In this document: positions 33,493 through 42,439 of the stretch, piece by piece
Layout: the number at the start of each line of letters is the position of its first letter
Numbering within the stretch: position 1 is the stretch's first letter
NCBI GenBank assembly: GCA_950022295.1
Contig: OX465595.1
Span: 431,514,270-431,578,269, forward strand
Length of the DNA: 64,000 nucleotides
Direction of reading: 5' to 3'
Origin: Bromus sterilis
Lineage: Eukaryota > Streptophyta > Magnoliopsida > Poales > Poaceae
Program-made: the position numbers and the translations under genes
Notes under the pieces: model-generated
What the model saw: only the letters and a program-made list of their open reading frames with translations
The model's database searches: none
Told to the model about the DNA's origin: nothing

Positions 33493-35132
33493 TGATACGT
33501 CCAAAACGTATCTATAATTTCTGCTTGCTCCATGCATGTTTTGTGTGATATTGCTATGATCTAGATACACTTTCATACACTTTTGATCATATTTGGACTA
33601 ACCTATTAACTCAGTGCACCACAGTGCCAGTTCCTGTTTTCTATTGTTTTTCTATTTCAGTTTTCCCCCATATAAAAAGTGCTCCAAAAATTCGGGAAAT
33701 TCAGATAAAAAATCAGCGTGAAGGAACCTTTCGGAAGAACCTGGGTGGGGCCAGAGGGCCACCACCAGGGTCCAGGCGCCCTGGTGGCACGCCCTAGGGC
33801 TTGGCCGCGCCAGGGGGGCGCCTGGACCCCTGGTGGGCCCCCTGGCTGCCCCCCTTCGCCTATATATTCTCCGTCACGGGAAACTTCCGAGAACAGAACC
33901 CTTTTTCGCGATCTCTCCTTTGTTCCGCCGCCGCCGCACTTCCGAGATCGGGAGCACCAGAAGACCTCTTCCCGGCACCCTGCCGGAGGGAGGGCCGACC
34001 TCCGGGAGTCTCCTCTCCACCATGGATGCTTCCCGGACGTCTCGTGAGTAGTTTTCCTTGGACCATGGGTCCGTGATCAGTAGCTATGTGATGTTCTCCT
34101 CCCCTCTTTGTTCTTCATGGTTTAGACCTCGTGAGCTGTCCTACATGATCGATGCACTTTTGTAATCTTTCTGCTATTGCTATGCTGAGTTTGATGGGAT
34201 CTGATGGATTATGAGATTATGTTCAGATTGTGATTGAGTAATATCTTTGGTTATTATCTCTTATATTTTTGTTCCTAAGTAATTCTTGCATGTTCTCCGT
34301 TGCTGTTTATTGCTTTGGCCAAGTAGTAGGTAGTAACCCCAAGAGGGAACGTTATGCTCGATTGTGGGTTCATGCCCCCCGATGACATGCTTGAGTGACA
34401 GAAACATGAGTCTAGGGGATGTGTTGTTGCCACAAGGGGGAAAACAACGGTGCTTGTAACCGCGGTTACAAGGATTGTTTACTTTATGCAAAGTGCTTTT
34501 TAATGCAGTTGTCTGTTGCTTTGAGTTTACACTTTGGGTGGGGCTCGCAACTTAATACCAGCGAGATGTTCTGGATAGATATCTCAAGGTGGATGATTAG
34601 TAGTAGATGCAGATGGATTTCGGTCTACTTATTTTGGCGTACTGCCCGTGCTTTTGAGCCTCTTCCTTTCTTTTGTAGCATAGTTAGCATTGCGGTGCGT
34701 TCATAATCCTGTCAATTGCCCTTCTGTAATTTGTTCACCTCGCATAGCAGTTTTATCGACTTTTGGGAGAGAGACATCACTAGTGAACATCACGTATCTC
34801 GGTCCATACCCTCATCACTGTTTACACACTCTTTTATTTTTTTGCTTTTACTTTCAGTTGCTATCATTATCCTTTGTGTTTGATCCTTTGTGAACAACAA
34901 GACCTGAGAGATCGACAACCTCTCTGAACTTCGTTGGGAACAAAGTTATTTGTGTCTGTGTGCAGGTCCGCGTCAGTAGCGCCGCTGACACCTACTTATC
35001 ATCTCCGGAGTCCTACTGGAGACAAACCTTGGTATCTTTACTGAGGGAAATTTGGTGTTGTGCTACATCACGTCTTCCACTTTGGGCTCACCAACGAAGG
35101 GCGAGAAATCACTACCATTACCTCGCACATCA
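33493..35132 (+). repeat. 3' LTR of element C
   Basis: 1640 bp, TGATACGTCC to CGCACATCA. Perfect palindrome CTTGTAACCGCGGTTACAAG at 34453-34472; TATA box at 33861-33868. In the 34740-34880 stretch it resembles the A-type LTR (for example CTTTCAGTTGCTATCATTAT) rather than its own 5' partner. Confidence 0.93.
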
Positions 35133-35304
35133 CTTGCTCTTTGAGTAACATCACACATACCAAGACAATATGAGTCTATAATCTAATAAATGAAGTCTTA
35201 TATGACACTACATATATGTTACTACCCATTGTAGAGATAGTAACATAGTCTCGTAATCCGTGTATGTTACTAGTCTAAGTTACTCCCCATTGTGACCAGT
35301 CTTA

Positions 35305-36659
35305 GTGATGACTTTGAGTCAATGACATGTAGGCCCCACACAAGGTGGGACTCACGTGTAAGTGACTCAAAGTCATGTGACTTTGGCTCTCCTAAAGTCA
35401 GCCAATCCGTGCCCGCATAAAAGAGGCCTCCCTCTTCAAGTTTACTTCAACGAAATCGAATGGTCTTAACCCCCTAATACAAACTGAAAGAGACAGGTGA
35501 TCGAATAGAAATATAATTTGATATGAGAGTTCTCTTCCATGCAGCTACAGATTTTTTCAAGATTGTGAAGCTAATACGGAGTAGCTCATACCTGACTACT
35601 ATTGCTATGAGGGGGGCATTCTCTTATTGCCAACGATGTTCGGTACTAAGCTATCTTAAACACAGTGAAACAATGACCAATAGAATATAAAGCTGTCAGC
35701 ATATTTGAACGTGCTATTGTAGCTCTGAAGTCTGAACCTGCAGGGTGTGAAATGTTCGTCCCTCTAGGCCTCTACTTTTTTCTAAGGCATGTTCGTCCCT
35801 CTACTTATTCTTGCGGGCGCTACATTGTTACGCTTAGAGTCAAATATGCATGTGCGTTGCAGTGGGAAAAAATGTAGATGCGATAAGGGTCAATAGTATT
35901 GGACTGGTTTGGATGTCAGATGAGATAGATGATCAACCTTATCGCGGTCCATCCAGTGAATTGTTTGTCGTCGTCCGTTCATTCCCCCTTTTTTCTTAGT
36001 TGACCATGTCAGGATCTCTTGAGCCTTGCATCTCTAAGAAATAGAATATGCAACCCATTAATACGACAATGTCATCATTAAAAAGTTACATCATGTCCAT
36101 GGTGTCTGAGGTGCAAAGTGATGCTAGATTTGTCATCATTGGTGGCCTTGCCGACTGCCAGCCGGTTTGACGCCAAGCAAGAGATGCCACATGTTCATGG
36201 TATTTACGTGCATAGTGGTGATGTAGTTGTCTTCAAAAAGACAAAAACAAAAAATGACATTATTTATGCCAGATTTATCTTTTTTATTTCTCAATATTTG
36301 ATTTGAATTTGGTGCTGAAATTTTGGAAAATTGTGCAAACATACATTGAGAACATCCAATAGTTTTTATATAATTTTTTGAAATTTTTAAAAATAACTTT
36401 ATTAATGGTAGCATGGGTAGCACCTAAGGAGGTGATAGCACTAGATATCCCCTCGCCTGTCCATCACAATGGAAATGTCCGTTTGCGTGTGCCGGGTGAG
36501 GGATGTACAATAATTCACCGATTGGTAAATTTCGGGCACATACTGTAGTTCACTATGGGCTGAAAGGACAACAACTGAACCTGAAGCAGAGACCGAAGAA
36601 GAAACGCTGGAACAGGCACGCCGCAAGTCTCTGAAGCTGTGTGGGTGACCTGAAAACAT
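35305..36659. other. Intergenic sequence with a possible short exon
   Basis: No gene is supported across most of the stretch; it is AT-rich with no clear repeats. On the plus strand, 36561-36645 reads TTEPEAETEEETLEQARRKS, a protein-like acidic phrase, followed by a GGTGACC that could be a splice donor. It may belong to the broken gene suggested by the open segment at 40116 (see there). Evidence is weak. Confidence 0.3.
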
Positions 36660-37289
36660 CGTGGGTCTGTTTGGTTACTGCCTTCTTTTTTATCTACTTG
36701 CATAAGTGATTCAACTGAGACGGATTGACATGATGCAGACTAGAAATCACATTGTGCACATAGTTTGATTGCTTGCATATAACCTGCCTGCATGATAGCA
36801 TTAATTCTCCTCGCGTTTGATTGTATGCGTGAATTTACGGATGTACTACACATTGTTTGATTACACACACACTTAACCGAGTGTGATAACCTTGCAGGAC
36901 TCTAGAGAAGAAATCAAAATGGTTCTGAACGTGTTTGCTTGCTTGTATCTAGCTCAACCAGGTTCGCATGGGAAGAAATAATTTTGTTTGGTTGCCTGAG
37001 ATGTATCCAGATCTCAAGGACCTCTGCGCTCGACCTATAATTAATGTAGGAAAAATATGCATGCTACTGCGTCAATCATGAGTGTCATGCTACATATGTG
37101 CTTTCCATCAGGTCCATGCTTAGATCTTTAGTTTTTGTACATGTTTAGATCATGAATGACATGCTATATATGTGGTCTACATGCTTAGATCACCAGTGTC
37201 AACATCCCTGATTTGCATCATGTTCCTGTCTGTTGTACAGAATGCCATGTTTGGTAACTGTCACTGATGAGTGAAAGTTGCTAAACATG

Positions 37290-37510
37290 TAGTGTTATGA
37301 TCTTAACATAGCACTGCCATATTATGATCTTAACATAGCACTACCATATTTGCCAACTGCTATTGCATGTTTCCAAATATGGCAGTGCTATGTTAAGATC
37401 ATAACACTGCATTCTTTGCAACATACAATGCTATGATCTTAACATAACACTACATTCTTTTCAACATACAATGCTATGATCTTAACATAACACTGTTTCT
37501 TTGGCAACTA
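37290..37510. repeat. Clustered direct and inverted repeats
   Basis: The phrase ATGATCTTAACATAGCACTG (with small variants) occurs four times in direct orientation and once inverted (near 37372-37405). The inverted copy can pair over nearly 30 bases with the direct copy near 37315-37345, leaving a ~35-base loop. AT-rich and non-coding. Confidence 0.75.
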
Positions 37511-37784
37511 TTATTGATCAATGTAGTTGATAATGCCCTTACATGCGCTTGTGCATGACACTAAGGACTCCGAGGACACCATCCCCATGAATCACTGACT
37601 CTGGGAGGGTGAACCTCCCTAGTAGGGTGGATGCCATGAGGGAGCCTCAGACGATGGGGCGCAAACCGAGGACAAGCCACGAGCAGGGCGCCAGGAAACC
37701 CATCCGCTTCTATCTTCAGATCAAGGACACGGAGGATATGACCATGCTCATCATCCAGCACCAGTCCAAGAAGGTAATGAAGTA

Positions 37785-38066
37785 GTGGATGGTGATCAAG
37801 CCATCATGAGTTGTGCGTCTGTCGGTCGCAAAGTGGTGCAAATTCAAGGTGCAAATCCAGAACTACGAGGGGGATATATGGTCCTTGGGAGGGGATGGGA
37901 GTACTTCTTCCGTCGCCATAGGATCATCTCTGACGACCTCCGCCTTGTCCTCGAGATCAGTGGGATAGGGCTAAAGGTCCACATGTACAACAAAAAGAGC
38001 TCAAGCGTGTGCACGGTGCGCTGCACCAAGCACAACTACCTTGGAGACTTCAACCTAACCCATTGA
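37785..38066 (+). pseudogene. B3-like DNA-binding domain remnant
   Basis: A 93-codon frame contains GGYMVLGRGWEYFFRRHRI, then DDLRLVLEISGIGLKVHMYN. The order Gly-Trp, a Phe-Phe/basic helix, an acidic turn and a hydrophobic strand ending in K-V-H-M resembles the C-terminal half of plant B3 domains (GW-FV-N-L-GD-VF-L). The N-terminal half is not in the same frame: 37560-37780 has stops. Probably a gene fragment carried by a transposon. The match is by eye and moderate at best. Confidence 0.35.
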
Positions 38067-38128
38067 TGGTCTGTTTTTATGAAGTTCTTAGTTATCTGCT
38101 AGTTATTGGTTCAACACTTGCGTGTAGC

Positions 38129-39727
38129 TCTCTCCACCTGAAGGGCCAGCGCGGGACAACTCCGGCAGGCTGGGCGCGGCGTTGGCGTTGGCGTCGGATG
38201 CCGCGGCACGGCGGCGCGCGGGCGTGGTGTTGGGCGCAGGTGTACGTGGTGCGGCAGGCGGCGTGGGGGGCTGGTGGTCTCGTGGATCTGGCCGTGGCGG
38301 CTACGTCGCCCGGTGGCGGCGAGCGCTGCTCGTCCTCGTCGGTGCGTGGATCCGGGGCTGCCCTGCCCGGATCTGCTGCCTGGACGTCCCCGGCGACGGT
38401 TCTGGTGGGCTCGGGGGCGTGCTGCTACTCATCCGGCGCGGAAGCGGAGGACTATGGTTCCAGGGGCGTGGTGGGGTTGCTGGTTCCGGGCTCGCCTGGT
38501 CACGCCCGGACCACGGTCGGTCGGGTGGCTGGCGGCGGGATCTACAGCTAGGGGCGCTGCTGCTCGACTGGGGTGGTCTGGACCCCTGCTCTCCGATCTG
38601 CTTGGCTCTTGTGCCGTGGTTGGGAATCGTGGTGGTTCCGAGCCCGGGCTGCTCCTCTGCCTGCTCGCGGGCATGGTGCTCGGTTGAGCCGGCTCGGTGC
38701 TACGTCCGATGGCATCAGTTAAATCTGCTCGACATGAAGAGGGTTTGGTTCTGACTGGCTCGGCTCGTGTCGGTGGGCGTTGGTCATGGCGGCTCGGCTA
38801 ATTTTGAGGGGAGGAGTGATGATGCCAGACGAAAGTTTATCACCGGCTTGGCCGGTGTCGGCGGCGGTGGCGCTCGAGGGCGTCGCTATCTTTTTGAAGA
38901 CGTTGTCGTGGTTATGCGCTCTCCTCTTCTCCGCCTTGGTTCGGGGGAAACCTCAGGTTCGTGCTCTCTCGAATCGGGTGACAGCGGCGCATTGCGTCGT
39001 ATCCCTCTTGTGGGCGTCATTTTGGAGTAGGAATCAACCGGAGGGACCGGTGTGGGTTGGTGGTGGTGGTGCGGCCTTTCTGGGGTCGATGGCGGTGTGT
39101 ATTGTGCTCGTGTGCCCGCTTGGTAAGTCTCTGCTAGGCGGTGCCCTGTAGCTTCGCTGGTGGCACAAGAGGTGTTGTGGCGACGTCTCGGCTCCGGGCG
39201 ACCGTTCGAATGTGCCCCCGACACAGATGGTGTCGTGGCGTTGTGCAGTCTCGGTCGTGGGGAGCCTTTCGATTGCGCCGATGATACAGTGTCGTCGCTT
39301 TGTCTGCTTGGCGAAGCCCTTCGACTAAGTTGTTGGCACACGGGTGTCGGGGCGTCGTCTCGGCCTCGCGTGCCCGTTCGAATGCACCCCCGACACAGGT
39401 GGTGTCGTGGCGTTGTGTAGTCTCAGATACGCGGAGCCTTTCGATTACGTCGCCGGTTGCAGTGCCGTGCTTTGGTCTCGGCTGGCTGATGCCGTTTGTC
39501 CTGCGGTGCTCTTTGTAATGTTGTGTTGTATTTTCCCTCCTTGTTCCCCATGTTGAGTGTGTTGTAGTGTGTTGTGGTGAGTTCTTCTCTTTATTTCTTC
39601 TCTCTGTGCCCCTGTACTCCTGGTTCACTTGAACCTATCTTACAATAGGCTGCAAAGCCTTATAGGCAACTGAATACAAATTCAGGTGGGGGAGTTCTCT
39701 CCCCCCCGGTGACAATTCAAAAAAAAA
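38129..39727 (+). mobile_element. LINE-like non-autonomous retroelement, copy 1
   Basis: Flanked by the 15-bp target duplication ACACTTGCGTGTAGC (38114-38128 and 39728-39742) and ending in an A-run preceded by a GGGGGAG/CTCCCCC stem-loop (39687-39707). No reverse transcriptase is encoded. The element is GC-rich with long overlapping open frames that look like composition effects. It contains a tandem duplication of ~175 bp around 39160-39480 (TGGTGTCGTGGCGTTGTG repeated). The last ~700 bases match copy 2. Confidence 0.85.
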
Positions 39728-39739
39728 ACACTTGCGTGT

Positions 39740-39778
39740 AGCAGGGGCAGGGATAGGAGGGGCATCCCTGCCCCTGCT
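39740..39778. other. Perfect 15-bp stem hairpin
   Basis: AGCAGGGGCAGGGAT at 39740-39754 pairs perfectly with ATCCCTGCCCCTGCT at 39764-39778 across a 9-base loop. It lies at the right target duplication of LINE-like copy 1, in the sequence that existed before insertion. Confidence 0.85.
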
Positions 39779-40109
39779 ATGTTTAATTATGTGATAGTGT
39801 TAAATTAGGTTCTGCTTAACTACTGTTGTTCTTCGATTGCTGTTGATGTTGGTTGTGGTGTTGGTAACGTGGTGGTAAGGTCACCACATTTGAAAAGGGT
39901 GATCAAATCATAAACGTGTACATAACCAAACAAATGTGGTTTGCATCTGCTCACCTGGCATATTTGCGAGCAATCAAACATCATACCCCTAAATGACCTT
40001 TGATGCAATACAAGCAACCAAACAATATGAAGGTGTTGTTTTTTTAGGTATGGAAAAGGCTATGAAATGCAGGTAAATGGACATACGACAACCAAACACG
40101 TCCCCATGC

Positions 40110-41975
40110 TTGCAGGACACTAAGGATATGCTGTTTGAAACAGATGCACTCATCCGGAAAGGCGGCCAATGTTCCTCTCGCGTGGAGTTCTACACAGTAA
40201 ATGTGAATACTTAATTCGACCGAAGAGCGAGAAAAAAAGACCCCCGCGTCGCTCCGCTTGGGCGACTCTGGGGGAGCTTCCCAGTCGCCGGCGTCTCCCC
40301 TCCTCTGCCCCTTCTCTCCTCCGCCGATGCCGCTGGCCTCGCCGCGGTGGCGGCGGCCCCTGCCTCCGAAGGTGGCTTGGGGAGAGCCCGCGGTGGACGC
40401 GTGGTGGCCGAGTGGCCGGGGTCGTCCCGGTGGCGACTTCCGTCGTGCTCGACGCCGAGGGGCGCGGCGCGCGCCTGGGGGAGCAGGGGTGGCGTCGAGG
40501 TGTCGCTACGCCGGCTCGCCGGCTCCTGGGCGTGGCGTGCGCTGGTGTTCCCCTCTGCGGCGGATCTGGCCGGCGCGCTGGATCCGGGCCGCCAGCCGGG
40601 ATGTGTGCGCCAGGGGCTGAGGCTTCTTGCGTTGGGTGGCGGCTGCGCCGTCCGTGGCTGCAAGGGTGGCACGGGGCGGGCCAGGCCGGCGGCCTGCCAC
40701 CTCCTCTCTCTCCGGCCAGATCCAAGTCAGTGGCGGCATGGGTTTTCTCTGCTCTCGTCCCTCTGCGGATCCTGCTACCTCGACGTCTCCTGGTAGGTTC
40801 CGGCTCACTGCTGCTTCGGCAGCGTGGTGGCTAGTCGGCCGCCGGCAGGCGCCCGGTCTCCGTTGGCATTGGTGGGTGGCTGCCCCCGTGTAGTGACGGC
40901 TCCGGCCTCAGTTGTGACATGGCTTAGCAATAGGGTGGCGAGGGAAATAGCTATGGGCGAAAGCCCTGCGTCGGCTTCTGTCGGCGCCGGCGGCAGCGAC
41001 ACATTGTTGTGTCGGATACCTTCTTGGAGGTGCCGTCGTGTAATTCCTTGTCTCCTCGTTCACTTTGTTCGTTCTCTGGGTGAAAGCCTTAGATCCAGTT
41101 CCTGGATCAGACGGCGGCGACGTCGATGTCGTTCCCACCTTGGTGGCGCCTGTCTTCAGAGACACTGATCCATGCTGCTTTCCTGTGGGTTGGGGTGGTG
41201 CTTGGTTGGTTTGAGGTTGGTGGTCGGCGGCGGTGGTGCGACCTGTTTGGGGTCGATGGTGGTACGGTTGGTGGTGCGACCATTCTGGGGTCGACGGCGG
41301 TGTGTGTTGTGCTCGTGTGCTCGCCTGGTGAGTCTCTGCTAGGCGGTGCCCTACAACTTCGTTGGTGGCACAGGAGGTGTTGTGACGTCGTCTCGGCCCC
41401 GTGTAACCTTTCGACTGTGCCCCCGACACAGGTGGTGTCGCGGCGTTGTGTAGTCTCGGTTGTCTGGTGCCTTTCGATTGCGTCGACGATGTAGTGCCAT
41501 CGCTTTGTCTGCTTGGCGATGTCCTTCGACTAAGTTGTTGGCACATAGGTGGCGGGGCGTCATCTCGGTCTCGCGTGCCCCTTCGACTGCACCCCCAACA
41601 CAGGTGGTGTCGCGGCGTTGTGCAGTCTCGGATGCGCGGTGCCTTTCGACTACGCCGTCGATTGCAGTGTCTTGCTTTGCTCTCGGCTGGCTGACGCAGT
41701 CCGTCTCTCCTCGCGGTGCTCTTTGTAGTGTTGTGTTGTGTTTTCCTTCCTTGTTCTCCTTGTTAGTGTGTTCTGTATTATGAAGAGTTTTATTTTTATT
41801 ATTATTTATTTATTTCTGCTCTCTGTGCCCCCTGTACTTTTGGTTCGCTTGAACCTATCTTGCAATAGGCGGCAACGCCTTATAGGCAAATGAATACATA
41901 TTCAGGTGGGGGAGTTCTCTCCCCCCCGGTGAAAATTCAAAAAAAAAATACTTCATTCGATGCATTTGCATCCTG
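40110..41975 (+). pseudogene. Possible terminal exon of an unrecognised gene, split by a retroelement
   Basis: After an AG (TTGCAG, ~40118) the plus strand reads DTKDMLFETDALIRKG and then CSSRVEFYTVN up to the LINE-like copy 2 at 40220. With copy 2 and one target duplication removed, the frame continues for a few codons (SFDAFAS) to a TGA near 41972. The sequence looks protein-like and has an acceptor-like site, but I do not recognise it. It could be the last exon of a gene whose other exons lie left of 36660. Confidence 0.3.
40220..41947 (+). mobile_element. LINE-like non-autonomous retroelement, copy 2
   Basis: Target duplication ATACTTAATTCGA (left, 40208-40219 region) and ATACTTCATTCGA (right, 41948-41960) with one mismatch; A-run at the 3' end preceded by the same GGGGGAG/CTCCCCC stem-loop (41907-41927). 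The 3' half matches copy 1 (for example GTCTCTGCTAGGCGGTGCCC); the 5' half differs. No reverse transcriptase. The long GC-rich open frames on both strands are not supported as genes. Confidence 0.82.
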
Positions 41976-42439
41976 ATGCTAATAGAGAGAGGGCTAGTCC
42001 ATTGTACAAACTATGTGCGGAATCAAATTGATGAACTCTCTGTATGGCTTGATCTGTTTACTTTGTTATTGACATTGTGTGTAACCCTTTGAACTTCTTC
42101 GAAAAGTTATCGGCAGAATTCGTTCGTAGTAACTTGCTTATCCGGACATCATTGATCATCATGAAGAAGCTGCGTCGTCTTCATCTCAGTGTACTCACTA
42201 CTGGCAGCCGCCCCCTAAAGGAGAAGTCCATACATTTGGCTGCCCCAAGGCCATGCATCCCAATGCTCGCATCCTACTACATCACACATCTCATCGATCA
42301 GTGAATGGTTATAGAAGCTTTGCTCCGCAGACAATCAAAGATGCGCTAACGGTCACCATATATGAGAGCACAAGTTCAAGACGAATAGGCAGGAGATGGA
42401 CACAAAACTAACCGTGGTCGATGAGGCTGCTTCAGTGCA
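41961..42439. other. Spacer downstream of the minus-strand NLR
   Basis: No gene or repeat is recognised. Part of it probably serves as the 3' untranslated region of the NLR gene that ends at 42440. Confidence 0.35.

Larger units (their letters stand above)
23641..35132 (+). mobile_element. Gypsy-type LTR retrotransposon C (plus strand)
   Basis: 5' LTR 23641-25285 and 3' LTR 33493-35132, both TGATACGTCC...CGCACATCA, with the 5-bp duplication CTTGC at 23636-23640 and 35133-35137. It has the tRNA-Asp PBS at 25297, a Gag-protease gene, a foreign retroelement fragment at 27420-30850, a 3' non-coding region and a purine-rich primer site (AAGCTTGGGGATGT, about 33479-33492). Same family as A and B but in opposite orientation. 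No pol gene, so non-autonomous. Confidence 0.95.
23522..35301. mobile_element. MITE (TTA duplication) interrupted by element C
   Basis: Left end GGATGGCCCAATGGGGAGTA at 23522; right end reads, as reverse complement, GACTGGTCACAATGGGGAGT, ending at 35301. TTA is present on both sides (23519-23521 and 35302-35304). Without element C it is ~290 bp. The internal phrase around GTAACATCACACATACCA also occurs, inverted, in the neighbouring MITE at 23213-23437, so the two are related. Confidence 0.82.
36660..40107. mobile_element. Possible large DNA transposon with GGGTCTGTTTGG-like ends
   Basis: The left phrase GGGTCTGTTTGGTTACTGCC and the inverse of the right phrase (GGGGACGTGTTTGGTTGTCG) are similar, and related GTTTGATTGC / CAACCAAACA motifs recur inside both ends, as in Tourist/Harbinger-type elements. 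No transposase is seen; the content is a B3-like fragment, short inverted repeats and a LINE-like insertion. The target duplication could not be fixed, so the boundaries are tentative. Confidence 0.35.

Noticed and set aside
37290..37510. CRISPR-like array
   Set aside because: Repeats are irregular, include an inverted copy and lie in plant nuclear DNA; no spacer regularity or cas genes.
38009..41783. Many long GC-rich open frames on both strands
   Set aside because: They lie inside the two LINE-like copies, overlap in all frames, lack domains and reflect base composition.
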